A stretch of 64,000 nt of DNA, from NCBI GenBank assembly GCA_018398765.1, contig JAHBMJ010001306.1:50048-114047 (forward strand), in the 5' to 3' direction. The position numbers and the translations under genes were made by a program. This document shows, in pieces, positions 1 to 10,765 of the stretch (its first letter is position 1; every line of letters begins with the position of its first letter). The notes beneath the pieces are model-generated. The model made no database searches. It saw nothing but the letters and a program-made list of their open reading frames with translations, and was not told the origin of the DNA. This DNA comes from Chromera velia (lineage: Eukaryota; Sar; Chromeraceae).

Positions 1-1
1 A

Positions 2-511
2 TGGGAGGTGGACCAGCTCAAAGCGGCGATCAAAGGAACCCATGACGAGAGAGTGGCAGTTAAAGCGGTTATGCAGATGTACTATGATGGCAAGATTCTC
101 GATCAGAACAACAATACTGACCCAGAAGCATACAAAGATAAGGTGTGGGAGGCAATCAAAGATAAAAGACAGGTGGTCCAGCATATTCAACAGAAGAAAG
201 TCAGAAGATTGTGGGGGAATCTAGGCAGTGTGGCAGGGAAAGCAGTATGGACAACCCAACCCCGAAGGCTTTTTGCCACAGCCCAACGACTGATGACCCT
301 CGCAGGCAGATACAGCATGACCCTCAGCAGCGAAGAGGCAGCATGCTATGTGCAAGACGGACTTCCTCAACTTCTTGCGTCTACCCTCCATAACGGGATG
401 AAGGTGGACTACAATAAGTATGAAGAGTTAATCAAGGCCATTAGGGAGGAGATTGATAAGCATGGAGAAGACTCCTTTGTAAAGTGGGAATCAGAGGGGG
501 AGAGGATAGAA
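2..511 (+). pseudogene. Gag-like region of the copia element (partial)
   Basis: The frame is open from the left edge and has no ATG near its start, so it continues from outside. It codes about 170 residues, mostly helical and charged, ending in an acidic stretch before a stop at 512-514. I see no conserved catalytic motif. The gag call rests on its position upstream of the zinc knuckle and integrase of the same element. Confidence 0.5.
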
Positions 512-964
512 TGAGAGACTTACCTACAGCAACAGAAAAGAGTCAGAGAGAAGGGGGAAGTCGGAGTAAGAGTAGATGACGATGAGCCAGCATTGATCTG
601 GCAGATAGCGCGAGACTCTCATAAACAGAGCAATGCTATGCTCACCCAGACCTCCTCGACCTTCACTCACCCGCAGAACCCTGCATAGATCCAGTATTCC
701 CAAACCGAAGCACAGCAGCCCATAGGTTAGACCCAAGCAAACTATGTCGGAGGGGTCAGGGTCCCTCCTAGGAACCAACCAGGTTATCATCGACAACCAG
801 AGAGACGCAATTGGTCAAAGGCGGGAGGACAGATGAATAGGGAGCTGGAGCAATGGAGAGAGGACAGGAGGCTAAACTTCTGACCGCCACCACAGGATGG
901 AGAGTGCTCAGGATGCGGTTATTAGACAAGGGGTTCGCACGACTGTTAGCCCCGCGATCACATC

Positions 965-1006
965 TGCCCTCGGTGTGGTGTAAAAAGGTACTTTGCCAAA
1001 TACTGC
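965..1006 (+). pseudogene. Retroviral-type zinc knuckle remnant with His replaced by Tyr
   Basis: In the frame starting at 965 the translation runs CPRCGVKRYFAKYC, which fits the C-x2-C-x4-H-x4-C gag knuckle except that the histidine is tyrosine. Stops interrupt the same frame just upstream, between about 900 and 950. The motif normally binds nucleic acid at the C-terminus of Gag; here it is a decayed remnant. Confidence 0.6.
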
Positions 1007-1471
1007 CCCAAATTTCCCATGCAGCCGCAGCCGTAACATTCCCAAATAAATCTGCCTCCTCCATCACGACCGCCACCGAATCGATACATATAATAAACAT
1101 CTATCCCACGGACCTATGCTGACAGACCCGAAAATGGAGGACTTCTAGGCAAGTCGACTGCGCTTTACACTCCGACTCTCCCGAGGACTACGACCCATGG
1201 AAGCAGCGGAGGGAGGGAGGGAGGTCAGTCTGCACTGCCTCCTCTCCCGAACTGTTCCCTCTCAGACTGCAACCAATTAGGTCAACAATGTGATGGACTC
1301 GTTTCCTCTTCTCTGATGTCTCTGTCTGTAGATCTGTTCCTCGAGTCTTGGATAACGACTGTGAATGAGCGGATGAGCTCGCGATAGAATGGAGAAAGGG
1401 GCAAAAGGAGCGTTAACCTTCGGTAGCATCCAGACACGTGTGCAAGTCATTCCGTCTGGTGCAGAGACATT

Positions 1472-1834
1472 ATGGACCAAGACCGAATTTTGTGGGAGGT
1501 ACCTGTTGAGGTGACGATGGGCGTCACAGATCAAAGGGCCCCGGGGTTCAAGATCGGTTCATACGGCGCAGTCAGGGTGACGGGGTTGGATGCAGTGACT
1601 AAGCAAGTGATGGACGTCGATTCAATTAGATATATCACACAACCCGGAGTGCACACCAAGCATCTGGCCAGAGGGAGAGGGACAGTGATAGATGACGGAA
1701 TGGATGAGAGTAAGAGAGGGGAAAATTATGTTACGGTCATGGACACAGAGGGGAGGCTCACCAGGTTAGTCATTACCCATCCTGAGGGGGACGGGAAGTC
1801 TAACCTGCCCTTCTTCATCTTGCTTCCCATGAGA
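1472..1834 (+). pseudogene. Copia polyprotein fragment between gag and integrase (protease/pre-integrase region)
   Basis: An open frame of 121 residues lies between the knuckle and the integrase. Its position is that of the aspartic protease and pre-integrase segment in copia elements. I do not see the DTG/DSG active-site triad in it, so the assignment is positional only. Confidence 0.35.
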
Positions 1835-2151
1835 TAACCACCCAACAAGGAGATGCCGCCTCTGGAGGCTCACGCCTTCGTCCGAAAATAGCTCAGAGTG
1901 GGGGAGATGAGAAAGAGAGAGGAAAAGAAAATGATCATGGAGAAGGAAGAATTGGGGGCATGGCATGTGAGGTTCCTCCACTACAACATCAACCGACTAG
2001 CAGCAACACTCAGAGAGAGGGGAGTGGGGGTCAGCGAGCAGATAAAGAGATAAGTGTGGGAGGACTGTGAGGTATGCGAGATAAGAAATACAGTCAACAG
2101 GAGTCCTTGCCCCGTGACAGACAGGAGAGAGAGAGAGAGGCAAAAAGTTAT

Positions 2152-2690
2152 GGGGAGGTGATTTATGGTGATATTAGGTTCTTGGAGGAGTACCCGTTCT
2201 CAGTCATCATGGAGCTACACACTCAAGAGATTGATGTGATGTCTCTCAATGCGAAAAGAGATGTCCCCAATCACTATGTTCGGTTCCTAGCAGACAACAG
2301 AAGTCTCCTTCCCCAGCCGTATAGACAGCCAAGCATCTACAGATCAGACAACGAAGCAGTAATGAAAAGAAAGAGGATAAGAGAGGTGTTGCCGATGACA
2401 TACTTCGAAAAAAGTATAGCATACAAATCAGAGTCATAAGGGGCGGCAAAGAATGCCATTCGGATGGTGTGAAGACTGGCAGAGACAATGTTGAGGATGA
2501 AGGGATGGCCGAAGGCGGTTTTGCCAGAGATTTTGAAGGGGTTGGTACAAACGTACATGGCACTGTACACGCACGAGCTGGGGACCAACCCTTACAATAA
2601 GAAGCACGGCAGGCAGCCCGATTTGTCCTTCATATGTGGAGATCAGGTCACCTTCCGTCCCCACCGCCCAAAGACCGCCCCAAAAAGAAT
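2152..2690 (+). pseudogene. Copia integrase core remnant
   Basis: Two neighbouring frames (2074-2436 and 2488-2958) carry integrase features. The first has a GDI start and an IYRSDNEAV motif, matching the second catalytic aspartate region (rSDNG) with the usual glycine lost. The second has the C-terminal copia integrase pattern: a helix with WPKAV, then TNPY, GRQPDLS and a GDQV stretch. A stop at 2437-2439 and a change of frame separate the two parts, so the domain cannot be made as one protein. Confidence 0.7.
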
Positions 2691-3869
2691 CGAGCTGCAA
2701 GGGAAGAAGGGATGGTATATCTTCAAAAAGGCAGAAGCAACAGTTAAAGTGATGGAGAAAAAGGAAGACTTTGAGGGAGAGAATGAATTCCTCTTTCACC
2801 TTGTCCATAAAATTGACGTGCTTCAGGCAAGGAAAGGGGTGCTGTCCGAATGGGGGTTCAAGGGGAGGGGAGCTGCCAGTCAGTCCCTTCTAGACAGATC
2901 CCTTTCAGCCGAGCAAGAAACAGTCCCAGAGGCCATGGAGGGGGTATGGATTCTTCCCTAACCGGGAGCAAGTGAAGAGACGCGCAAAGTACAGGAGGGA
3001 GAAAAGGGGCATAACCAACAAAAGCAGATGAAGATGATGGAGGGGAGACAAGGGGATCGGTACTTATAGGTGAGTTAGAGAGAAATCGAAGAAATGAATG
3101 GCGAGGTAGTGGAGGCCGAGCGTGAACAGGGGCTGAAGGAATTCCCAATGGAGTCCAAAGAGGAGTTAGAGGTGCGGATTGAAGGGTCCGACATAGACTC
3201 AGAGCATGACCTGCCAGCGCTGCAGCCCAAAAGTGATGATGACTCGGATTCAAACACAGATGAGGACGAGAAAGAATTTCTGGCGGTTCACAGACTGAGA
3301 CAAGCAGCAACCCAACAGTAGCAGCAACAGCAGGCCTAGGAGCAGAGTCAGGCAGGGCAGGCACAGCCGCAACAGCGTAGGGAGTCGTCTGCAGTCTCCT
3401 CCCGCAAGTCCAAACCCATGCTCAAGCGCCTCCATTGCAGGGTTAGCAGTAGCCCCCAAGAAGAATCTGAGACAGCCTAGTACGGCGCAAAGGGTGACGA
3501 CGAGGAACCAACAGAAGAAGAAGAGCACCGCGGCAGCAGCAGCAGCAGAAAGAGACGAAGGGGGAGACCAGGAAGAAGTGCTAGCGACTAACTTCAAGGG
3601 AGGAGTAACACTGAGACCGCCCATGAATGAAGAGGTGAGATTGGGGATGGTTGATAGGGCAAGGTTGGAGGAGTATGTCGGACTCCTCGATAATGAGATC
3701 CTGGGGGAAGAGGTGATGAGAGCAGAGATGGCTTCGGTGGTGAACATGGGAGAGAGAACAGGCATCAAGCAGACCCCAGGAGAGCCCAAAAAGAATAAAG
3801 GGAAGGCCTAATTCTTTATCAAAGGGGGGGAGAGACAAGCGCAGGTATGATACCTATGCGGGGGTTCCC

Positions 3870-4336
3870 AGTCTGTATGCTATGCTCACGGCGTTCATCT
3901 ACATGTTGATCATTGGAGCAGTGATCTTCTCAGCAGACGTTGAGAAGGCCTTCCAGCAGATTGATGACATCCACAGGTATGAGAAAGGAGCGCTGGGGGT
4001 CTGCATCCCAGCAGGCCTGCCCGAGCTCCCCGCTACCAACCTATTCCCCGAGAAGTACACAGATGAGAGATGGTTGTGGTTGAGGAAGAGAGCAGCAGAA
4101 ATGAGACCCGGCTCCATTTGAGTGCTGAACAAAGCCCACTACGGAGGGAGGAATGCCTCCAATCTTTTTGTCAACCGTCTGCAGGCAGACCTCCAGCAGG
4201 TAGGCGACTACACACTCGTAGAAGAGGCAGTATTGGTGCGAAGAGAAGGAGCAGGAAGAGATGGAATGAAAGAAGAGGTACCGTGTGAGAGAAGCCCAGC
4301 CACCGATGTGATTTTCCACCATGTTGACGACATTTA
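3870..4336 (+). pseudogene. Copia reverse transcriptase palm remnant
   Basis: A frame ending at 4121 contains SADVEKAFQQ, which corresponds to the first catalytic aspartate block of copia reverse transcriptase (DVKTAFL). The next frame (4122-4336) begins LNKAHYGGRNASNLF, matching the conserved LnKALYGLKQapR block, and ends in HHVDDI, the YVDDI catalytic pair with Tyr changed to His. A stop follows directly at 4335-4337. The motif order and spacing are convincing; stops and a frame change show decay. Confidence 0.85.
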
Positions 4337-4337
4337 A

Positions 4338-4878
4338 GGAGCAGGAGAGCATGTCGAGTCGGATTTGGAGGAATTAGGAAAAAAAATGAAGATTGGGAAG
4401 GTCGGAGTCCTCCGGGAAGGGGGGAGTGACCGATTCACAGGCATCGACATCCAGATGGAGAGGGGGAGGCTCTACTTATCACAGATGAAGTACCTGCAGG
4501 AGGTGGATATAGACCGCATTCTCGAGATGGTGGGGGGATCAAGAACTGCAGTTGATGAGCATGCAATGAGGGAGGTGGAGACGGAGGAGATTGATCCCTC
4601 AATCCAGGATGAGGTGGGAGCAGCAAATGGAATTCTAGGGTGGGGGACAAAGCTCCTGTGGAAAAACTGTGTGTTCTATCACGAGCTCCAGCAGCACGTC
4701 CGAAACCCCTGTAGACGCATGCTCCGCAATGTGGGTTTGGTCCTCGAGAAAGTGAAGAAAGAGAAGCAGAGAATCGAACTGAGGCCTCTAGGGGAAAAGG
4801 GGAGGAAAGTGCACGTGTACATAGATTGTGGGAGGAAGAAGAAAACGAAAATGGTCAGGAAGGGGGTGGTGGCCTTTT
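4338..4878 (+). pseudogene. Copia reverse transcriptase thumb/connection remnant
   Basis: After the stop that follows the VDDI box, the sequence stays readable and includes RFTGIDIQMERGRLYLSQ and KYLQEVD. These match the copia thumb pattern (FLGI.i....g.i.lsQ.kYi..lL). It ends with a stop at 4878-4880. Confidence 0.75.
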
Positions 4879-4952
4879 AGGGAGATGAAACGTGGTCACA
4901 CGAAGAAAGGGATGAGTGGAACCCAGTTTTTTACAAGACCGAGAAAGAGGTT

Positions 4953-5333
4953 ATGCCAGGACCGTTGCCCAAGTTGGAGGAGGAGGAGAGGTTAATAGAT
5001 AGTTCACATGCAAGTGAGCTGATCTCTCTGAAATTCGGGGCAAAGGAGATCTGGAGGGTCCTGTATCTCATAGACAAACTGACGGGGACATTCCCTGAAG
5101 TTATTGTCTATATCGACTCCGCTGCTCTGCATGCGTATCTGAGGTCAGGCAAAGTCACTAAGGAGCCAGGGCTGCAGCCAGAACTCGATTACATCGTTCA
5201 GACATTCAGAAGGATGAGGGTGAACCCAGAGAGCGGAATCGTCTGGACACCAAGAGCACTCAACAGGGCGGATTGGCTCACGAAGCCGATCTGGCCCCAG
5301 GAAGAAGAAAGGGTAGGCGGGAAAAAAGTCTGA
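4953..5333 (+). pseudogene. Copia RNase H domain remnant
   Basis: This frame of about 126 residues carries DSSHASELISLKFGAKEIWR, equivalent to STAEAEYiAls.a.kEi.W in copia RNase H. It is followed by VIVYIDSAALHAYL (the Dn.saial block) and, near the end, VWTPRALNRADWLTKP, equivalent to yvpt.dn.ADilTKpl. It is the last recognised domain of the element. Confidence 0.85.
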
Positions 5334-5819
5334 CAGGAGGATGGAAGAAAAGAGATGGAAGGTGCTGAAGGCGAGTGAGTCAGGACACGATTTTGCACAC
5401 ATAGAGATGAAGAGGCGTGGTCAAAGGAAAGGGGGTGAGTCCATCAAAGGAAGAGGAAGAGGGTATGCATGTGAGTGAGGGTATGTGTTTACATTGTTCT
5501 TTCGATGCGGTTTTGGGGTGACAGCAAGGCAGATCAAATCTCTTTTTCTGCAGACGTACCTATATGACTTCAAGTGCCAACTCTTTCACGTCTTTTTATC
5601 TGTCTTTCTCATCCTTTTTTTCAGCTTGGAAGGGTCCCTTCTTGTTTATTTAAGGTTTCCTTCTCGTCCTTTCTGGGCCCAGAGATCCATTTAGGCGTCA
5701 CCTCATGGCTGCAGAGGGGCTTTGAGGGAGCATGCATGATTGATCAGCTTCTGAAGTTGTTTACTGTTAAGGAAGAACGAGGGCAAAGGGTGCATGTCGT
5801 GAGGGAAAAGGGCAGAGCA

Positions 5820-5937
5820 ATGAAAAAAAATATGGAAAGGAAGAAAAAAAAAAGAAAAAAAAAAAGAAAAAACCGTGATAGGAAGGAAGAAGGAAAAGAG
5901 ACGAAACAGTGAACAGGGAAACAGAGAATGGAGAAGC

Positions 5938-5974
<37 letters not shown>

Positions 5975-6559
5975 GAGACGGAAAGAGAAAGGAGAACAGA
6001 AGGAAGGAAGATGAAGACAGACAGGGGAAAGCAACAGGCTGTTTACGGAACCAAAGGGAAAGAACGAAAGAAGAGAATAGAGTTAGAGAGCCGTAGAAAG
6101 CTACAAAGAAACAAATGGAGACAGAAGATGAAGAAAAGGTAAATGAGGCGAAAAACAGAGGGAAAGAGGAAGGGGGCAGAGGGAAGGAAAAAAATCTGAA
6201 AAGAAGAAAAGAAAAAAAAACAGAAAAGAAGAGAGAGGAAGAACAGGAAAAGGGAGAAAGGAGGGATTAACGACCGGATCAAGGCAAGGAGGAAGCACCG
6301 ATAGGTGGGGCGAGGTCCACTCAAGGTCTGAAAGGGGGCAGACCAAGCATGTCACAGAGAGGACCAAGTCAAAGTCCCGACAGCCTGGAGGAAGCAGAGT
6401 CCATTGCAATGAGAAAGAAGTGAGTGACCGCAGTCTCTAAGACAAGAAAAGAAAGAAAAAAGAAAGAAAGAAAGAAAAAAAAAAGAAAAAGAAAAAGAAA
6501 GAAAGAAAGAAAGAAACAAAGGAAGAGAGAAAAAAAGAAAAAAAGAAAGAAAGAAAGAG

Positions 6560-6598
<39 letters not shown>

Positions 6599-7075
6599 AA
6601 AAAAGGGAGAGAGAAGGAAGTAAGGAGAACGAGAAGCAGGGAAACAGAGAAAGAGCGATCTCGATACATGTACATGGAAGTGAAGTGGCACTTAGAATGC
6701 AAGACAGAAAGAAAGAACAGTGACTGAGACACTCGTTCCATCGATCGAAGGGGGGGGGGGGGGGAGAAAGCGAGTAAGGGGAAGGAGCGAAAGATCGATT
6801 GATCGAACAAAAAAAAAAAAAAAGAAACAACCTGACTGTCTGAACTCTCGTGAAACAAGGGTCCGGCCAACCCAAGGAAGAAGGAGAGAGAAGACAGGAA
6901 AGAACACAGAAGAAAAGCCCCGAGACAGAGAAGAAGAAGAAAAAAATAAAGGAGAAGGAAAGAGAGTTGGAGGAGAAGGAGTCCAAGCGGTACGCAATGC
7001 TGGGACAGACAGAACCTCCAAGAAAAAAGTTATCGAAGTGGGTATTTGACTCAGAAAGAAGAAGACAAACAAACA
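5820..7075. repeat. Purine-rich simple sequence: A-rich, (GA)n, (AAAG)n and poly-G tracts
   Basis: The plus strand is almost entirely A and G. Sub-blocks are an A-rich run around 5821-5870, (GA)n at about 5940-5970, a long AAAG/GAAA array at about 6440-6605, a run of at least 14 G at about 6750-6765 and an A run at about 6810-6823. Long open frames exist on both strands (for example 6369-7076 minus), but they encode only K/R/E- or S/F/L-rich low complexity and are not taken as genes. Confidence 0.9.
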
Positions 7076-8077
7076 ATCGAGTCTAAGGATGAGGGGGTGT
7101 GTACGAAGTTAGCGTCGTCGCCTGGCGTCGCCACGGAGCTTCTGATCCATCCTTGTCCTCACGTGTAGTCGCGCTACCATCGGAATCGGAAATTGCATGC
7201 ACATGGAATTATTGATGCATACAGAAAAAATAAAATTCAATCGAGACTGCAAAATGCAATACAAACAAGGACTGCATGCTTTCCAGACAAACGGATCAAA
7301 CACCGAAGAGAGGAGAAGGATAGACTGCCTAAAGTGATAGTGCATTCATGTATGAGGTACCAAGTGAACCTGACGGATCCAATGAACTACATGGACAGTG
7401 TAGGTGTCCTGTTTCGTGTCCAGTGATCGTAGGTATGTTCAAGAGCGGATCTATCGCTGAGTAGAAGTCTGTATGTCTATCCATCTTTCCATCCTTCAAG
7501 TAGGCAAATTTCCTTAGGACTTCTTAGTGAAAAGCATACTTCGTATACGTTGCCGTGGCCCCCACCCCATGCATGCATGCATCTATACAAGACATGCCTA
7601 AACCCCCGATGGTGTGTATCAATCAAATTTGCGGACCTCCTAAAGGGCCCCCCGAGGCCCTTACCCAACTGCCAGTAGTTAGGTGCATCTCGCATATCTA
7701 ATATGCCACCCGAGTGCATCAAAGTATACGCGCGCATCTATAGAGTTAGTGGGGGCCACATCAAACTCTGTATTTGAATTTACATGAATTAATTCAACGT
7801 GCACGCACGTCTGAAGTATACATGTCTAAATATGAACAACGTTGTGAAAGGAAGGAGGAAGAAGGTGTGTACGAAGTGACAGTCTTCTCTTCATGTAGAA
7901 AACAACCAGACTGGCAGGTGGCAGTTGTACGTGTCTCAGCTGGGCATAGCAGTAAACGTGAATATCAGTGTAGTAAATTAGTTTGCATTATGATAGATCA
8001 TGTCATGAATGTCTGACCGTCTACCTATCTGTATGTCGACTTACATAAAATTCTTTATTTTTTCATCAGATCTGCTA
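7076..8077. other. Intergenic, no gene seen
   Basis: Composition moves from mixed to AT-rich. The open frames here are short, lack splice-consistent neighbours and have no recognisable motif. Nothing else is supported. Confidence 0.5.
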
Positions 8078-8483
8078 TACTAAGCGTAACTTAATTTGGT
8101 AAACCCATACAACCAATTACGTTTGCCATTGTAAATATGAAAAATATTTTTATCGCGGAAACAGTTTTTTCAGACTTGCAACATGTTTTTGATAATATTC
8201 GTAAAGTCTACACAAATTTTTAAGTTCGTACGCATGACTGATTACGTTTGCAAAAAATATGAAAATTCAAAGTCGGGCGGCCCCGGAAAACGAATCCTGA
8301 CTTTGAGTTTTCATATTTTTCGCAAATATAATCGGTGGTGCGTACGAACTTAAAAATTTATACAGACTTTACAAATATTATCAGAAACATATCGTAAGTC
8401 TTAAAAGACTGTTTGCACGATAAAAATATTTTTTACATTTACAATCACAATCGTAATTGTGCCAAATTGAGTTGTGCTTGGTA
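8078..8483. mobile_element. 406 bp foldback MITE with near full-length inverted arms and TA target sites
   Basis: The left arm (8078-about 8275) is repeated in reverse complement by the right arm (about 8300-8483), leaving a spacer of about 24 bp. The ends read TACTAAGCG on the left and, in reverse complement, TACCAAGCA on the right. Each end is flanked by TA (8076-8077 and 8484-8485). Inner landmarks repeat in both arms, such as TTTTTAAGTTCGTACGCA and ATATTTTTATCG. A TA duplication fits Tc1/mariner-type mobilisation, which is an inference; there is no coding capacity. Confidence 0.85.
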
Positions 8484-8700
8484 TATTAGAACTTGAACCT
8501 AGATTAGAACACGATGGCTCCCCGGGTTAGTCAACTTCATCATCATCATCTGATATTAAAATCGGCTAGAAAATTTAAAATTAGTTTTTATATGTTACCA
8601 TTGAATTGAGACGGATTGAGCCTAGGGGCCGGAGCTCCTGTGTCTAATTAATTAAGTACTATTATAAGTACATTTTAGGGTACCTTGGACCCCTACCATT

Positions 8701-8775
8701 TGCAGGGGCGACCTCTATAAGACAAAACGGCAACAATGCTCTAAGGTACCACTAAATCACTTATCACTTATCACT
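8701..8775 (+). repeat. Dispersed repeat R2, copy A
   Basis: This stretch (landmarks TATAAGACAAAACGGC, then ACTAAATCAC, then repeated TTATCAC) is found again as the reverse complement at 14711-14826. In both places it lies near a copy of repeat R1. The family is not recognised. Confidence 0.75.
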
Positions 8776-8815
8776 TGTACCTATAGTACTCCTAATTTCA
8801 TATGTAGCCCATGAT

Positions 8816-8914
8816 GGTATGCGTCTAGGCGCTTTCCCTGGAAGCCGCACATTGGACATTCGGCATTGGGGTGGGAGGCCAATCCTCTGAACATTAATCC
8901 TAATCCTAATCCTA
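8816..8914 (+). repeat. Dispersed repeat R1, copy A, with (AATCCT)n tail
   Basis: About 75 bp of unique sequence (TTTCCCTGGAAGCCGCAC, then GACATTCGGCATTGGGG, then GGGAGGCCAATCCTC) ends in ACATT followed by three AATCCT units. A close copy lies in the same orientation at 15221-15325, and a partial one at about 39920-39995. A conserved body with a short tandem tail resembles the 3' end of a SINE or LINE. Confidence 0.75.
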
Positions 8915-10061
8915 GCACACCTTGCGTTAGGCGCCGGTAGCCTAAAATTGACGTTTAAAGTTCTAGTACAAGTTAGGTAGTATAGGGTAATGCAAGTTTA
9001 AGCCAAGTTGCATAAGCAATACAAGTTTCATAGCAAATTTCTAGATAGGGTGACCTATCGACCGATTCAGCAAATTACCAAGATAGTTTAGCTCATGCTG
9101 GGGGGACTAGGGGGGACTGGGGCCAAAGTTGACTCCTTAGACTGGCGTTTTTCCAACAAAAGTTACTTACAGGATGCCAAACCCTAGTTGGAACGCTAAG
9201 CTCCTAGACGGCGCATGCATACATGGTACGTTGGTTGGTTTTTGCTAGAATGAGCAATAAATTGTTCACTTCTCAGCACCGCAAGGCAGATATCGAAGAC
9301 GTGGGGCGGGTGCGAGACCAATAGCAATCAAATAACCTTACAGCTAGCCTTACAGACAATACAGATCGGGCTGATGAAATCAGGCTAACTCCAAAGTTCT
9401 GAAGGCTCAGCGCTACTTCACCCAGCGGCAGTTGATGCATATCTGATAGGACGGAAGGAATCAAATGACGTCATGGCTTTCTTTACAGCTGATCTGCTGC
9501 CATTTCTTTCTTTTTCCCTGTCTTGTTCTGCTCTACATCACTTGTGTTCCCCTGCAATTGAGTCATACACAACGGGCGGCACAAGGGCAATAGGGGAGGG
9601 AACAATATAGAACAAGACAATTTAAAAACAACTCTCAAGGAAGGAGCAACTAAGGGGCAATCGAGGGGCGTCAGAGATAACTACAGACATATACTCTCTT
9701 CTGCTTGTCAGAATGCAACTGCGTCGAATATCATCCTGAAGACACTGTAAGGACGCAGCCACAAGAGATTGAGTCAGACAACGACTGCATGTCTGCCCAG
9801 ACTTACCGAACGTCGATGAATCAAATGAATCAGATGCTGCCGTGGTTCGATCACAACAACCACAGCACAACAAGAGATGCCGACACACACATGAGTTGTC
9901 TGATGCTAGAGGAGCACACCCATCCCAGGTTGACCATCTGTCTTGCATGATTGCTCTTCCAGAAAAAGGTCCGAAAACCAGAAAAAAAAGAAAAGCAGAA
10001 CATGAATTGCACATTAATATGAATTGCAGAGCAGGCTTTCTGCCATGCAGATAGCAAATTA
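8915..10061. other. Gene-poor intergenic sequence including dispersed repeat R3 copy A
   Basis: The segment 9466-9833 shares long stretches with 16170-16351, best at 9755-9833 (CAGCCACAAGAGATTGAGTC and GTGTCTGCCCAGACTTAC-like blocks). I see no gene here; the open frames on both strands overlap the repeat. Confidence 0.6.
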
Positions 10062-10325
10062 GGGGACACACAAAAAAAAATTTATAAGACGGTGTCTCAA
10101 ACCCCCCCAGCCCCCTCGAGTATCCTTGAGCCCCCCAAGCCTTCAAAAAACCCCACTTATAAGGCGGTGGCACGCATGTAGTGCGGCGGCGCATGGGTTA
10201 TATACGGCGGCGCGCAGCGTTTTATAGCTATTAATTAATTAGATACCCCCGGCCCCCGTGTGGCCCCTCCCCCAAGGTCCTTATAAGACACCGTACGTCT
10301 TATAAAAAAAAATTTGTGCGTCCCC
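10062..10325. mobile_element. 264 bp PIF/Harbinger-like MITE with TTA target site duplication
   Basis: The ends are inverted: GGGGACACACAAA...TTTATAAGAC on the left and, in reverse complement, GGGGACGCACAAA...TTATAAGAC on the right. TTA lies directly outside both ends (10059-10061 and 10326-10328). A 3 bp TTA duplication with G-rich termini is typical of PIF/Harbinger and Tourist-like MITEs. The interior is C-rich and GC-rich and has no coding potential. A stretch at about 33746-33775 (TTTATAAGACGG) may be a fragment of a relative. Confidence 0.8.
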
Positions 10326-10360
10326 TTAATTGCCGCGGCGCAACTAAAATTGGCTTGTGT

Positions 10361-10397
10361 GGCGCCGCCATAGCGCCGCCATGGCGCCGCCACATGC
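10361..10397 (+). repeat. Short GCGCCGCCAT tandem repeat
   Basis: Three to four copies of a GGCGCCGCCAT-like unit lie upstream of the GPC1 gene. A similar cluster occurs at about 22498-22530, upstream of the large AT-hook gene. Whether they are promoter elements is unknown. Confidence 0.45.
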
Positions 10398-10765
10398 CAC
10401 CAGCTAGATCTCGCGCATAAATCTCCCTGTTCTGTCTGACCTTGAAGAATCCGACCGTCGGAGTCGATCTCCCTGTCTTCTACATGCCTGAGAAAGCCAA
10501 ATCAAATCGGCGAAATCGCGGAAGTAAGTCTGCCTGTTTTGTCAAAGTGGCATTGTGTCTTTGCAGAGGCCAGCCGGCATTGTTAAAATTTGTGCACCGC
10601 AGAAGCCCTCCAAAGACATCGTTTGGTGTATACTCGAGATTTGCGTGAAATCGATCCCTGCGTATCCTTCCTTCCTTTGCACAGCACTAGACACGCTGAG
10701 TCAGGCTTGTGAAGGTCCTTGAAGAAAGAACGGATACCGTAGCGTTGAAGTCCCCGAATCCGATC

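Larger units (their letters stand above)
1..5440 (+). mobile_element. Degraded Ty1/copia-type LTR retrotransposon, 5' truncated by window edge
   Basis: Fragments of one retroelement polyprotein occur in copia order on the plus strand: gag-like, zinc knuckle, integrase, reverse transcriptase, RNase H. Integrase before reverse transcriptase is the Ty1/copia arrangement, not Ty3/gypsy. The frames are broken by several stops and frameshifts, so the copy is dead. The left LTR and primer binding site would lie outside the window. A purine run at about 5421-5435 followed by TGAG could be the polypurine tract and the start of the 3' LTR, but without a second LTR copy this cannot be confirmed. The far end is therefore approximate. 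Confidence 0.85.

Noticed and set aside
5744-7086. Long open frames on both strands rich in K/E/R or S/F/L
   Set aside because: They follow A/G simple repeats; translation is low complexity only, with no splice-consistent neighbours.
8890-8914. (AATCCT)n as a telomere-type repeat
   Set aside because: Only three to four units, at the end of a dispersed repeat; it is better explained as an element tail than as telomere.
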